Positions 46,565 through 56,183 of a stretch of DNA of 64,000 nt are shown one piece after another. The translations under genes were made by a program, and so were the position numbers. The notes under the pieces are model-generated. The model did no database searches and was not told the origin of the DNA. It saw only the letters and a list, made by a program, of their open reading frames with translations. How positions within the stretch are numbered: the first letter of the stretch is position 1; every line of letters starts with the position of its first letter. Source of the DNA: Desulfobulbaceae bacterium (GTDB lineage Bacteria; Desulfobacterota; Desulfobulbia; Desulfobulbales; Desulfocapsaceae); the NCBI GenBank assembly GCA_024636345.1, contig JAGXHG010000012.1:1-64000 (forward strand). Direction: 5' to 3'.

Positions 46565-47638
46565 TCAAGCAATTGTTCTCAATCGCCTGATGATAATTTT
46601 TTCCACCCAGGTTACCAGAAAAGCGGTGGCTACAAGTAATATAAAAAACATAAAAAAATTCATTCCCGGCGGCACACCAAGGTGTTCAGGAACAATATAC
46701 TTATACAGCGTATCCATGGGTGCTTGCAATATATAGAGAGCGTAACTTATTTCCCCCCAAAGCACAAAATTAGGCCACGACAATATCCTTAATAAAGGGT
46801 TCCTTGTTAAGCTCACATGACAAAGCACCACCAGAACAACAGGCGCGTAAAAGCTGGAAGCAAAGGGCAACTTCCAGCCCGCCAGTTTACTCAATTCAGG
46901 CTGGAGCTGAGCCATCAATCCCACTGCACAGAAGATGAATAAGGTAAGTAACAAGGACATTATGGTCCCCTCTCTTATTGCAACGCCATTGCTTTGAATA
47001 AAATATGCACCACATATCCCCATAAAAAAACTACAAAAATGAGAGAGGGGGAAATAAAGAATCAAATCATAGACAGGGAAAAAATGGCCGGCATAAAAGT
47101 CTGTATTGAGGAGTTTGATCAAGATTCCTTGCGTGAAGGCCCAGAGCAACAAACTCACCGTTACCATTTTCCAGCCATCTGGTCTTGTTTTTTTCAGAAC
47201 GAACAAGATGGCTGGAAAAACACAATAAAAGAACATCAAATCCGAAACAAACCAACTGGTAAAATTCAAAGAAAGCGGATGCGGAAACCAGGATTGCAAA
47301 CAGAGAAGATTCAGAAGGAACTCGGCAAAAGACAAGTGACCGGAAAGAGCCCTGAACACCACCGACATCAAGAATGCCAGAAAATAAAGAGGCAATATCT
47401 TTATTGCACGTTTCAGAAAATATTGCCGGAAGACAAGCTCCCTCCCTTGATACCCCAGAAACAGCACGAATCCAGACAAAACAAAGAAAAATGTAACCAT
47501 CTGGGGGCCTGCTTTGAATATCACCGGCACTTGCGGATAATACTCAATCTTCTGGCCAAAGTGAAAAAAAACCACGATGCTGGCCGCAAAAAATCTGAGA
47601 ATCGGGAATACCGATGTATTTATGGCAGTCGTTTTCAT
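46565..47638 (-). CDS. Acyltransferase 3 family membrane protein
   Basis: 357-residue protein with about ten membrane helices. It begins with an OafA/Acyltransferase-3 motif: FPILRFFAASIVVFFHFGQK contains the catalytic His. FFVLSGFVLFLGYQ and ALYILQAPMDTLY are further family signs. Members acetylate O-antigen or exopolysaccharides. It sits inside the menaquinone cluster between mqnA and the amidohydrolase and is more AT-rich than both neighbours, so it may be an insertion rather than a pathway gene. Confidence 0.85.
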   Translation of the reverse strand: MKTTAINTSVFPILRFFAASIVVFFHFGQKIEYYPQVPVIFKAGPQMVTFFFVLSGFVLFLGYQGRELVFRQYFLKRAIKILPLYFLAFLMSVVFRALSGHLSFAEFLLNLLCLQSWFPHPLSLNFTSWFVSDLMFFYCVFPAILFVLKKTRPDGWKMVTVSLLLWAFTQGILIKLLNTDFYAGHFFPVYDLILYFPLSHFCSFFMGICGAYFIQSNGVAIREGTIMSLLLTLFIFCAVGLMAQLQPELSKLAGWKLPFASSFYAPVVLVVLCHVSLTRNPLLRILSWPNFVLWGEISYALYILQAPMDTLYKYIVPEHLGVPPGMNFFMFFILLVATAFLVTWVEKIIIRRLRTIA

Positions 47639-47720
47639 TTATTCGGAAACTGATTCACTCCCGCTTTTCGTTTGGTATCGGTCTCCCAGGGCATGGAATC
47701 TGTTCTCGACCACTTAACCA

Positions 47721-49001
47721 TCAAGCTTCAACGATCCAGCAAATCTTTTCAGGACGACCGCCGCCGGTGAGGGTATCAAGAAGCTGCTCCCCATTGCCCA
47801 CGCCTTGCAGATCGGGGCTGTCAACATTGAGCAGGATAGCTTTTCGACCAGGAGCCAGGGTACCGAACTCCTCTTCACACCCCATGGCCTTTGCCCCTCC
47901 CAGGGTTGCCATGGCCATGACCGCGGCAGGAACCACCCCGGGATGATCTTCACGCAGGATCTGCATCTCCCGCCACAGATCAAGTTCTTCATTGGAGGCG
48001 ATGGAATCGGTGCCGAGGGCGGGAAGCAGTTGATGACGCAGCATTACCTCCAAGGGCGCGACACCGACATCAAGAAAACGGTTGCTGCCGGGACAGAGAC
48101 AGACCTTGCATCCGTGCTCCGCCAGCATCTGCACCTCTTTTTCACTCACATGGACACAGTGGACACAGAGCAGATTCGCATCCAACAATCCCAGATGCTC
48201 TAAGTACTCCACAGACCCACTGCCGTCCATTCCCGGATAAGGGAAAATATTCTCCCAGGCGCCCCGTTCTTCAAGGAAGCTACGAAAGCAGCCCCTGCCA
48301 CTCTGCAGCAGTTCAATTTCATCGGCTGATTCCGCCACATGGAGAGAAAATATATGCTGCAGACGATCCGCCCTCTGCTTCAAGGCTGTCATGATTCCGG
48401 GAGTGGTCGAATAGGAAGCATGAGGGGTGGCCGCCACTGAGTCGGACAGGGAGGCAATCCTGGCCAGGACCTGTTCTTCAGCCTTGGAAGTGGGTCCCAG
48501 CAGTTCAAGGAGAAAGGAAAGATGGACAGCAGGCGCTATGGTTGCTGGGGGAGATGGCAGGATATTGCCGATATCGAGCAGGAGGAGAACTCCGGCATCA
48601 TGCTGCTGCTGGAGCATATTCCGGGCCGCACGGGCCATATCTTCCGGCTCGATCCCGCCCTCCTGCCTAAGCTGAAGCAGGGAACGAATCCAGTCGCAGA
48701 AGGTCTCATCAGGGGCCGGGCGTGGAACATGGTGATAAGCGGACAGCTCAAGATGGATATGGGCGTTTACCAGACCGGGCAGCAACACCCCCTGACAGTT
48801 CTTAACGCGTGCACCCGCAAACTGGGCTTGGATGGAAGAGGAGCTGCCCACAGCAAGAATCCTGCCATTGCTAATGGCAACAGCACCGTCCCGGATCACC
48901 GGCGAACTGATTGGCACTACCCAAGGGGCCAGATAGAGAGAGACAGGGAAAGAAGGGAGCTCGTTCTCTGCAGAAAGGGATGTGAGTACTGGAGATGGCA
49001 A
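47721..49001 (-). CDS. Amidohydrolase, probable aminodeoxyfutalosine deaminase
   Basis: 426-residue metal-dependent deaminase of the MtaD/TrzA type. GLVNAHIHLELSAYHH holds the HxH, LHVAESADE, CVHCVHVSEKEV and LGTDSIASNEELDLWREM hold the other metal and substrate residues. In futalosine gene clusters this family deaminates aminodeoxyfutalosine to futalosine, the role named MqnX. mqnC, 14 bases upstream, and mqnE support that reading. Methylthioadenosine deaminase is the alternative. Confidence 0.8.
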   Translation of the reverse strand: MPSPVLTSLSAENELPSFPVSLYLAPWVVPISSPVIRDGAVAISNGRILAVGSSSSIQAQFAGARVKNCQGVLLPGLVNAHIHLELSAYHHVPRPAPDETFCDWIRSLLQLRQEGGIEPEDMARAARNMLQQQHDAGVLLLLDIGNILPSPPATIAPAVHLSFLLELLGPTSKAEEQVLARIASLSDSVAATPHASYSTTPGIMTALKQRADRLQHIFSLHVAESADEIELLQSGRGCFRSFLEERGAWENIFPYPGMDGSGSVEYLEHLGLLDANLLCVHCVHVSEKEVQMLAEHGCKVCLCPGSNRFLDVGVAPLEVMLRHQLLPALGTDSIASNEELDLWREMQILREDHPGVVPAAVMAMATLGGAKAMGCEEEFGTLAPGRKAILLNVDSPDLQGVGNGEQLLDTLTGGGRPEKICWIVEA

Positions 49002-49014
49002 GAAGATACCTTCC

Positions 49015-50073
49015 TTAAATCACCGTATAATCCATCAGCCGCTGCCGGGGTTCAAAGCCGGCATCAACGACCAGACGTCTGATCTCCTGTTCTGAGAGCC
49101 TGAAGCTGACCCCGGCCGCCGCCACCACATTCTCCTCGAGCATGGTGCTGCCAAAATCATTGGCCCCAAAGAAAAGAGAGAGCTGGGCGATCTTCGGCCC
49201 CTGAGTCACCCAGGAGGCCTGGACATTCTCAAAATTATCAAGATAGATCCGAGAGAGGGCCAGCATGCGCAGATAGCCCATGCCGGTAGTTTTTTCTATC
49301 TCGACCTGCTGGGAGAGAGCGGTATTATCGGGCTGGAACGGCCAGGGGATGAAGGCGGTAAAACCGCCGGTCCTGTCCTGCAACTCCCGCAGACGACGCA
49401 GATGCTCCAATCGCTCAGGAACAGTCTCGATATGGCCGAACATCATGGTGGCGGTGGTGCGCAAGCCCTGCTTATGGGCCTCTTCCATGACTTCAATCCA
49501 CTGATCAGCCGAACACTTCCGCGGAGCAGTGGCCTCCCGCACCCGATCGGAAAGGATCTCGGCGCCTCCTCCGGGGATGGAATCAAGACCGGCAGCGATC
49601 AGCCGTTGCAGTACCTCACGGATCGAAAGACCCGAGAGGGTGGCAAAATGACAGACCTCCGGGGGCGAAAAGCCATGGACATGGATGCCGGTGGATTTCA
49701 TGAAGCGCAGCATCTCTTCGTAATATTCCAGGGTTTTATCAGGATGGAGCCCACCCTGAAGCAGGATCTGAGTCCCGCCCAGTTCCTGGGTTTCCCGGAT
49801 CTTCAGTGCAAGTTCATCAAAGGTGAGCAGATAGCCGGTCTGATCCTCGGGCGCCTTGAAAAAGGCACAGAATTTACAGGCGGAGATACAGATATCGGTA
49901 TAGTTCACATTGCGGTCAACGACATAGGTGACATTACCCTCCGGGTGGAGGCGCCTCCTGATACCATCGGCCAGAAATCCAAGCTGATAGAGATCTGCGT
50001 CACGTTCGAGCGCAAGAAACTCCTCGTCACTGATCCTACCGCCCGCCATAACCTTTTCAGTAATAGACGCCAT
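49015..50073 (-). CDS. mqnC: Cyclic dehypoxanthinyl futalosine synthase MqnC
   Basis: 352-residue radical SAM enzyme. The cluster CISACKFC uses Cys62, Cys66 and Cys69. GGTQILLQGGLHPDK and FSPPEVCH distinguish MqnC from MqnE. It cyclises dehypoxanthine futalosine in the menaquinone pathway. Its start overlaps the mqnE stop by one base (TGATG), so the two are coupled. Confidence 0.93.
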   Translation of the reverse strand: MASITEKVMAGGRISDEEFLALERDADLYQLGFLADGIRRRLHPEGNVTYVVDRNVNYTDICISACKFCAFFKAPEDQTGYLLTFDELALKIRETQELGGTQILLQGGLHPDKTLEYYEEMLRFMKSTGIHVHGFSPPEVCHFATLSGLSIREVLQRLIAAGLDSIPGGGAEILSDRVREATAPRKCSADQWIEVMEEAHKQGLRTTATMMFGHIETVPERLEHLRRLRELQDRTGGFTAFIPWPFQPDNTALSQQVEIEKTTGMGYLRMLALSRIYLDNFENVQASWVTQGPKIAQLSLFFGANDFGSTMLEENVVAAAGVSFRLSEQEIRRLVVDAGFEPRQRLMDYTVI

Positions 50074-51170
50074 CAGTCATGCACCTTGATCACATTATAA
50101 AGCGTATCCCGTTCCACAGGAACCCGGCCCGCCTCTTTGATCAACCGCACCAAGGTCTTACTGCCGATGGCCTGATCGGTGTCAGCGCCTGCCATGTGGG
50201 TGATCACCTCTTCCTTGACCGTGCCGTCCATATCGTCGGCCCCAAAAGAGAGGGCCACTTGGGCCATTTTGGGTCCGATCATGACCCAGTAGGCCTTGAT
50301 ATGCGGGAAGTTATCGAGAAAAAGCCTGGCCACGGCGATACTTTTCAGGTCATCAATGCCGGTGGTGCGGGAGAGACTGCTCATCTCAGTATTTTTGGGA
50401 TGAAAGGAGAGCGGGATAAAGGCAAGGAAGCCCTTGGTTTCATCCTGGGCCGTACGCAGGGCATCGAGGTGTTCCAGGCGCTCCTCCATGGTCTCAATGT
50501 GACCATAGAGCATGGTGGCATTAGTGTGCAATCCCTGGCGATGGGCGGTTTTGGCCACCTCCAGCCACTGCTCGCCGGAGAGTTTCTTTTCACAGGTTAT
50601 CGCCCGGATGCGAGGTGCAAAGACCTCGGCCCCGCCGCCGGGAATGGAGCCTAAGCCCGCATCCCGCAGGATATCAAGGGTCTCCGCCACGGATTTACCG
50701 GCCAACCCTGCCAGATGAGCAATTTCAACACAGGTGAAGGCCTGGATATGGACATCGGGCCTGACCTCTTTGATGCCGCGCAACAGTTCCAGGTAATAGT
50801 CAAAAGGCAGGTCAGGATGAATCCCGCCCACCATATGGATCTCGGTAATGGGCTCATCAAGCCGGGCCCGCACCTTCTCCTTGACCTGGGCCAGATCCAT
50901 CTCATAGGCAAGATCCGAGCCCTTATCCTTGCCAAAGGCACAGAATTTACAAAGATTGGTACAGATATTGGAGTAATTGATATGCTGGTTATAGATGAAA
51001 TAAGCCTTGTCGCCATTCATCCTGTTCCTGACCAGGTTGGCCATATAGCCAAGGGCCAGGATTTCCTTAGTGTTATACAGGGCCAGCCCGTCTTGCAGAT
51101 TCAGCCTCTCACCGGCCTCCACCTTTTCCAGAATATCCCCAAGTCCTGCCTGTTGCACAAAAGATTTCAT
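50073..51170 (-). CDS. mqnE: Aminofutalosine synthase MqnE
   Basis: 365-residue radical SAM enzyme that joins 3-enolpyruvoyl-benzoate to SAM. The cluster CTNLCKFC uses Cys70, Cys74 and Cys77. NQHINYSNIC, EIHMVGGIHPDLPF and AFTCVEIAHLA are diagnostic of MqnE. I used the ATG at 51170; an upstream TTG at 51182 lacks support. It heads the cluster mqnE-mqnC-amidohydrolase-acyltransferase-mqnA-ubiX-ubiA. The pathway genes mqnB and mqnD are not in the window. Confidence 0.93.
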   Translation of the reverse strand: MKSFVQQAGLGDILEKVEAGERLNLQDGLALYNTKEILALGYMANLVRNRMNGDKAYFIYNQHINYSNICTNLCKFCAFGKDKGSDLAYEMDLAQVKEKVRARLDEPITEIHMVGGIHPDLPFDYYLELLRGIKEVRPDVHIQAFTCVEIAHLAGLAGKSVAETLDILRDAGLGSIPGGGAEVFAPRIRAITCEKKLSGEQWLEVAKTAHRQGLHTNATMLYGHIETMEERLEHLDALRTAQDETKGFLAFIPLSFHPKNTEMSSLSRTTGIDDLKSIAVARLFLDNFPHIKAYWVMIGPKMAQVALSFGADDMDGTVKEEVITHMAGADTDQAIGSKTLVRLIKEAGRVPVERDTLYNVIKVHD

Positions 51171-51280
51171 AATAAACCGCAAATAAAAATTAAAAAAGTC
51201 ATCTGGATGTCAAAATTAGCACACTAAACCGATCGAACTTGACATTCATCCTTGGAGCAAGCGATACGTTGCCATCCATG

Positions 51281-51333
51281 GCCGACGTTACGAAATAGCT
51301 TCAAAGGCATTCAACCTTTCGTAACGACTCCTA
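51281..51333. repeat. Palindromic intergenic repeat, copy C
   Basis: CGTTACGAAA and TTTCGTAACG pair perfectly, with AGCTTCAAAGGCATTCAACC between, and the element closes with GACTCCTAA as in copies A (7776-7840) and B (41961-42022). It lies between mqnE and the sigma factor terminator. Confidence 0.7.
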
Positions 51334-51363
51334 AAAAAAAAAGCCGGACACAAAGTCCGGCTT
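51333..51363 (-). terminator. Rho-independent terminator of sigma factor gene
   Basis: On the minus strand AAGCCGGAC-TTTGT-GTCCGGCTT is followed by a run of ten T. It starts 25 bases after the sigma factor stop codon. Confidence 0.92.
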
Positions 51364-51387
51364 CATACTAAAGTACAATGTTATCTC

Positions 51388-52737
51388 TTAATCAAGAAAA
51401 TATTTCAATTGATCACGTCTGCTGGAATGGCGAAGCCGATTCAAGGCCTTTTTTTCAATCTGGCGTATCCGCTCACGGGAGACATTAAATCGCTTGCCAA
51501 TCTCTTCCAGGGTATATTCGGCCTTTTCGCCGATACCGAAACGAAGCCGGATAATCTTTTCTTCCCGTTCGCTGAGTGTTGACAGGATCTCGGTCACCCG
51601 ACCGGCAAGTTCCCTGGTCTGCACCGTATCATACGGCGACTGAGAATCATTATTTTCAAGGAAATCACCCAGAGTCGAGTCATCGTCACCAACCGGGGTC
51701 TCCAAAGAAATAGGTTCCCGTGATGCCTCCAGGATGGCCAGGATCTTGTCCATGGGCAGCTCGGTGCTCTTGGAGATCTCAAGTGGCGTTGGTTCACGAC
51801 CCAGCTCCTTGAACAAGGCATAAAAGGCTTTGAAAAATTGACTGCGCAACTCGAGAAAATGTACCGGCAGACGAATGGTTCGGGTCTTATCGAGAATGGC
51901 CCGGGTAATGGCCTGCCTTATCCACCAACTGGCATAGGTGGAAAACTTATTGCCTTTGGTATAATCAAAACGAAAAACCGCACGCATCAGACCCAGATTT
52001 CCCTCTTGAATCAGATCGGCCAAGGTCAGTCCCTGATGCATATAACGCTTGGCAATGGAGACCACCAGACGCAGATTGGCGCGAATCATCGCATCCTTTG
52101 CAACCTCAATGGAACGGCTGTAAGCCTCAATCTTGGCCTGCAGCTCATGCAATTCCCGCTTGTCAGAATACTTCTTGGCGGCACTGATCACACTGTAGCG
52201 CATGAAATTGAGCTGCTGTTTTTTGGGCTTCAAGGTAGGATCGCGCTTTTCCCAGAGGTCAATCCTGGCACACAGCAAACCCATCTCTGCAACCCCAGTG
52301 ACATCTTCCCGTATGGCCAAAATAATCTGATCAAACCCCTCACGGATGCACTTGGAGTACTTCGCCTCTTCATCAGGGGTCAAGAGATCAAATTGCCCCA
52401 TTTCCCGCAGGTATGTGGTTGTGGTCTCTTCAGCTTCATGGCTGACATCGCCCGCAGCCATGATCGATCCATCTGTCAGATCGTCATCATCATCGCTTTC
52501 AGCCTTATCATGATCCCACGCCTCTCCAGACAAGGTTCTCTTTTCACCATTTTTTTCAACGGTGACGATCTGAATATTATTGGCCCCCAGGAAATTAAAG
52601 ATATTTTCAATGGCATTGGGATCTTTAATTTCATCAGGCAACAATTCATTCAAATCGCTAAAACTGAGACATCCTTCAGTCTGACCCGCTTTCAGTAGAT
52701 TTTCTTTTAATTCAGAGAGCACTGGGACATACTCCAT
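51388..52737 (-). CDS. RNA polymerase sigma-70 factor, RpoD-like
   Basis: 449-residue sigma factor. A short region 1.1-like start (LSFSDLNELLPDEIKDPNAI), an acidic linker, region 1.2 (TTYLREMGQFDLLT), region 2 (LADLIQEGNLGLMRAVFRFDYTKGNKFSTYASWW, quoted in part) and region 4.2 (LEEIGKRFNVSRERIRQIEK) are all present. It lacks the long non-conserved insert of many RpoD proteins and is shorter than the usual 580-600 residues of that class. It may be the primary sigma factor or an RpoS-like one; dnaG is not adjacent. Confidence 0.85.
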   Translation of the reverse strand: MEYVPVLSELKENLLKAGQTEGCLSFSDLNELLPDEIKDPNAIENIFNFLGANNIQIVTVEKNGEKRTLSGEAWDHDKAESDDDDDLTDGSIMAAGDVSHEAEETTTTYLREMGQFDLLTPDEEAKYSKCIREGFDQIILAIREDVTGVAEMGLLCARIDLWEKRDPTLKPKKQQLNFMRYSVISAAKKYSDKRELHELQAKIEAYSRSIEVAKDAMIRANLRLVVSIAKRYMHQGLTLADLIQEGNLGLMRAVFRFDYTKGNKFSTYASWWIRQAITRAILDKTRTIRLPVHFLELRSQFFKAFYALFKELGREPTPLEISKSTELPMDKILAILEASREPISLETPVGDDDSTLGDFLENNDSQSPYDTVQTRELAGRVTEILSTLSEREEKIIRLRFGIGEKAEYTLEEIGKRFNVSRERIRQIEKKALNRLRHSSRRDQLKYFLD

Positions 52738-53146
52738 TGCTTATATTTTTAAAACAACTCATCTATTTACAAAACCCAATAATTACAGTAAAAATTTAAT
52801 CTTATACAATGATACATCCAGAATTTCTGGTCCGTTGACACCACTTTCTCTTGCAACAAGAAATCAAAAAAAAACGACTTAAAAATCCAGCCGCCTTCAA
52901 AATTCTTATCGAAACATAGTAGCGTACAACGCCTGACTACAAAAAACAAATAAATAAAATTGGATCTCATCAAAAGGGGAAAAATAATTTCTTCTAAAAA
53001 CAAAAATCATATTTACAGCACTGTAAGATTGATTCATCAAACAGGCAAGAGAGGCGACGCCATCTTTTTTCATCATCACCGACGAACGCACACAACATAC
53101 TGAAACAAAAGCATTTATTTTTTCAACAACGACAATATATCCTATT
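52738..53146. other. AT-rich divergent region
   Basis: About 410 bases between the sigma factor and malQ genes. No supported gene, RNA or clear promoter pair was seen. Confidence 0.6.
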
Positions 53147-54700
53147 ATGCAAGCTCTTCTCCCCCAACAACGTGGCAGTGGCATCCTAGCCCATATTACC
53201 TCTCTCCCTTCTCCATACGGCATTGGCGACCTGGGCTCCTCCAGCCACGCCTTTCTTGAATTTCTGTCCCGGGCCGGGCAAGGGCATTGGCAGATTCTTC
53301 CCACAGGACCCGGTAATCCTGTTTTTGACAACTCTCCCTACATGAGCAGTTCGGCCTTTGCCGGCTCTCCATTGCTGATTTCACCAGAACTCCTGCTTGA
53401 ACAAAGATTGATCCATGAGAGCTCCCTGAAAACTGCACCGTTTTTTTCCGAATACCACACCGATTTTCCACAAGTCATTCTCTTCAAAGGGAAACTCCTG
53501 CAAGAGGCATTTTTAAATTTTTCTCCAGATTCGCAACAATTTATCGCCTTCAATGAAGATACTCCATGGCTGGGAGATTACACTTTGTTCATGGTCCTGA
53601 AGGAGGAGTTCAATGGCCTTGGATGGTTTGACTGGCCTGTCGAAATCGCCACCCGTAGACCAGAGACCCTGGCTGCCCTGCGCCTGAAACACCACGAACG
53701 AATACAATATTATGCTTTTGAACAGTTTGAGTTCTTTCGGCAATGGCAGACTCTGCGGGCAAAGGCCAAAAAAGAAAACATTAAACTCATCGGCGACATC
53801 CCCATCTATATGGGCTGGGACAGCGTAGATGTCTGGGCCAATCAGGAGATATTCACCCTTGACCCTGAAAACCTCCGCCCCACTCATGTCGCCGGTGTTC
53901 CACCCGATTATTTCAGCGCCACCGGACAACGATGGGGCAACCCTCTTTACAGATGGCAGAGCAGCAACCAAAACACCCAAAAAAAACTGACCGACTGGTG
54001 GATTGAACGATTTCGAACCGTATTTCAGATGGTTGACACAGCACGCATTGACCATTTTCGAGGCTTTGAGGCCTACTGGTCCATTCCGGAGGAAGAGGAA
54101 ACAGCTATAGAGGGTGAATGGCTTAAAGGACCGGGAAAGCTCTTTTTTGACAAAATATTCAGCGCCCTCGGCCCGCTCGATATTATTGCCGAAGACTTAG
54201 GCTTAATCACTCCGGAAGTAACTGTGCTTCGTCGCACTCTTGGTTTCCCCGGCATGAAAGTGCTGCAATTCGCCTTTGATGATAACCCGCACAACCCCTT
54301 CCTCCCCCACAATTTCTCGAGTTCAAACTGTGTAGTCTATACCGGAACCCATGATAATGACACTACCGTCGGCTGGTTTCTCAGTGATCACCTGACTCCC
54401 TCACAGAGATGGCGAATTAAAAAAAATGCCAATCAGGAAGATGATAACCCTTCAACAATACACAAGGATCTTATCTATCTGGCCCTGTCCTCCATCGGAC
54501 GCCTGACCATCTTCCCCCTCCAGGATATTCTGGGGTTTGGTAACGACTGCAAGATGAACAGTCCCGGAACCAGCAAAGGCAACTGGACATGGCGCTGCGC
54601 CCCTCGTTTTCTAACTGAATCATTAAGTTCCTGGTTGCGGGCCGAAACTGATCTCTTTGGCCGCTGCCCGCAAAAGGCCGTGAAGACCAACCTATCTTGA
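53147..54700 (+). CDS. malQ: 4-alpha-glucanotransferase MalQ
   Basis: 517-residue GH77 amylomaltase. RGSGILAHITSLPSPYGIGD at the start, KLIGDIPIYMGWDSVDVWAN, the nucleophile in RIDHFRGF, the acid/base in IIAEDLGLITPEV and YTGTHDNDTTVGW are the family motifs. It moves alpha-1,4-glucan segments between chains, in maltodextrin or glycogen metabolism. No glycogen genes are adjacent. The next gene starts about 12 bases after its stop. Confidence 0.94.
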   Translation: MQALLPQQRGSGILAHITSLPSPYGIGDLGSSSHAFLEFLSRAGQGHWQILPTGPGNPVFDNSPYMSSSAFAGSPLLISPELLLEQRLIHESSLKTAPFFSEYHTDFPQVILFKGKLLQEAFLNFSPDSQQFIAFNEDTPWLGDYTLFMVLKEEFNGLGWFDWPVEIATRRPETLAALRLKHHERIQYYAFEQFEFFRQWQTLRAKAKKENIKLIGDIPIYMGWDSVDVWANQEIFTLDPENLRPTHVAGVPPDYFSATGQRWGNPLYRWQSSNQNTQKKLTDWWIERFRTVFQMVDTARIDHFRGFEAYWSIPEEEETAIEGEWLKGPGKLFFDKIFSALGPLDIIAEDLGLITPEVTVLRRTLGFPGMKVLQFAFDDNPHNPFLPHNFSSSNCVVYTGTHDNDTTVGWFLSDHLTPSQRWRIKKNANQEDDNPSTIHKDLIYLALSSIGRLTIFPLQDILGFGNDCKMNSPGTSKGNWTWRCAPRFLTESLSSWLRAETDLFGRCPQKAVKTNLS

Positions 54701-54711
54701 CAGGAGTCCCC

Positions 54712-55290
54712 ATGCATACCCTCATCATCCTTGGCAGCCCCCGCAAAAACGGCAACAGTGAGACCTTGGCCCAAAGTGTCGCTACCGGTATAGAACAGCA
54801 TCCTGATACTACCGTTGAATTCATACGGCTGAATGACCTGCAGATCTCTCCCTGTCAGGGATGTGGCGGCTGCGACAAGACCTCAACCTGTGTTATCAAC
54901 GATGACATGACAACCCTCTACGAAAAGGTTGACAAATGCGACCATCTGATTCTGGCAAGTCCCATCTATTTTTATGCTCTTTCAGCCCAATGCAAGATCT
55001 TCATCGACCGTTTCCAGGCCCGCTGGGCAAGAAAATATCTTTTGGGGATATCTTTCAGAAAGGATGAACATCGACAAGGCACTCTCCTGGTAACCGCAGC
55101 TACCGAAGGGAAAAAAATCTTTGACGGCGCACTGCTTACCGCGCGTACTCTCTTTGACGCTCTCGATCTCGAAAACGGAGAGCCCTTGCTGGTCAGGGGC
55201 GTCGATCAACGTGGGGCCATGCAAAAAAAGACTGAGACCCTGGACCAGGCCGTAGCTCTGGGCCGAAAAATTGCAAGCGGCATGAGCTGA
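54712..55290 (+). CDS. Flavodoxin-fold FMN reductase/oxidoreductase
   Basis: 192-residue protein of the NADPH-dependent FMN reductase-like family. LIILGSPRKNGNSETLAQSV binds FMN phosphate. CQGCGGCDKTSTCVINDDM contains four cysteines as in iron-sulfur flavoproteins, and HLILASPIYFYALSAQCKIFIDRF is the flavin-edge segment, quoted in part. It may carry electrons for an oxygen-defence or metabolic reaction; the partner is unknown. GGAG before the ATG at 54712 sets the start. Confidence 0.82.
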   Translation: MHTLIILGSPRKNGNSETLAQSVATGIEQHPDTTVEFIRLNDLQISPCQGCGGCDKTSTCVINDDMTTLYEKVDKCDHLILASPIYFYALSAQCKIFIDRFQARWARKYLLGISFRKDEHRQGTLLVTAATEGKKIFDGALLTARTLFDALDLENGEPLLVRGVDQRGAMQKKTETLDQAVALGRKIASGMS

Positions 55291-55357
55291 GTAGTCCTGG
55301 TCAATCCCTTTTCATTACAACCCGGTATTTTATCCTCGATAATCCTCGAACAATTCC

Positions 55358-55386
55358 TTGACAAGGGAATCCGATTCCTGTAAAAA
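55358..55386 (+). promoter_or_regulatory. Promoter for tRNA-Glu
   Basis: TTGACA at 55358-55363 and TAAAAA at 55381-55386 with a 17-base spacer, 15 bases before the tRNA 5' end. Confidence 0.65.
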
Positions 55387-55400
55387 GACATCGACCTTTA

Positions 55401-55475
55401 GGCCCCATCGTCCAGCGGTTAGGACAGCGGCCTCTCACGCCGTAAACAGGGGTTCGATTCCCCTTGGGGTCACCA
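55401..55475 (+). tRNA. tRNA-Glu (anticodon CTC)
   Basis: 75 bases including encoded CCA. GGCCCCA pairs with TGGGGTC. The anticodon loop CCTCTCACG gives CTC, TAGGACA-like D arm and GGTTCGATTCC T arm are typical of tRNA-Glu. The TTC isoacceptor is not in this window. Confidence 0.95.
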
Positions 55476-55482
55476 TTCATTC

Positions 55483-55518
55483 AAGGCCTTCTGCGATTAT
55501 CGTGGAAGGCCTTTTTTT
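55483..55518 (+). terminator. Terminator of tRNA-Glu
   Basis: AAGGCCTTC and GAAGGCCTT form a nine-bp stem with a 13-base loop, followed by a run of T. Confidence 0.85.
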
Positions 55519-55566
55519 GTGTTATAAAATTTGCTGCTTATTAAAACGTGTCCATTCCCGTGGTGC

Positions 55567-55595
55567 TTGACATCCTTGCCTGCTATGGCTATAAA
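55567..55595 (+). promoter_or_regulatory. Promoter for first feoA
   Basis: TTGACA at 55567-55572 and TATAAA at 55590-55595 with a 17-base spacer, about 58 bases before the feoA start codon. A GCTAT-AAAA-ATAGC dyad overlaps the -10 element. Confidence 0.7.
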
Positions 55596-55652
55596 AATAG
55601 CTTCTTTTAAAGACATACATCCTTCCCTTAACAAAAGTATCCGGAGAAAAAA

Positions 55653-55901
55653 ATGGCTGAGATGAACCTGCGTCAGATGAAGAAAGATCAGTCCGGGATC
55701 ATTTCCTCCATAAAAACTGGGGGCGAACTCGGCCTCAGAATGCGCGAAATGGGCCTGGTTCCCGGCACAAAAATTACCATTCAGGGCCGGGCACCACTTA
55801 ATGATCCGGTGGCTCTGCGGGTGATGGGAGGAGTCTTGACCCTGCGCAATAATGAGGCTGACCATATTACTGTCATCGTCGATGACAATGACAACGACTG
55901 A
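55653..55901 (+). CDS. feoA: FeoA domain protein
   Basis: 82-residue FeoA with the SH3-like fold: MNLRQMKKDQSGIISSIK, GLRMREMGLVPGTKITIQGR and DPVALRVMGGVLTLRNNEAD. FeoA binds FeoB and supports ferrous iron uptake. A GGAG lies before the ATG. It is the first of two feoA genes upstream of feoB but has its own promoter and hairpin, so it may be a separate unit. Confidence 0.92.
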   Translation: MAEMNLRQMKKDQSGIISSIKTGGELGLRMREMGLVPGTKITIQGRAPLNDPVALRVMGGVLTLRNNEADHITVIVDDNDND

Positions 55902-55942
55902 ACAGCAGCAACGAAATTATTCCTTTCCCCAAGCAAGTACCC

Positions 55943-55979
55943 TTCCGGCAAGAATCTTTCCCTGAGATTCTTGCCGGAA
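55943..55979 (+). terminator. Hairpin after first feoA
   Basis: A 15-bp perfect stem (TTCCGGCAAGAATCT and complement) with a seven-base loop. No U-tract follows. Its place just after feoA suggests a terminator or mRNA stabiliser. Confidence 0.65.
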
Positions 55980-56183
55980 ATTCCCCAGTCATTCAAAAGC
56001 AAGCGCAACATCGAACCGCCACGGCCTTACAAGGAACGCTGGTCACCCTACATCCACGTACCAAAAATACTTTCCTGCAGAATGCCAATAGTCAACGGAA
56101 CAAAATGGCCGGCAAAGGAAATGGTTCTCTGATTACGGCCTCTTAAATATCCAACACCACACCCCCTGCCCCTTGAAAAAATA

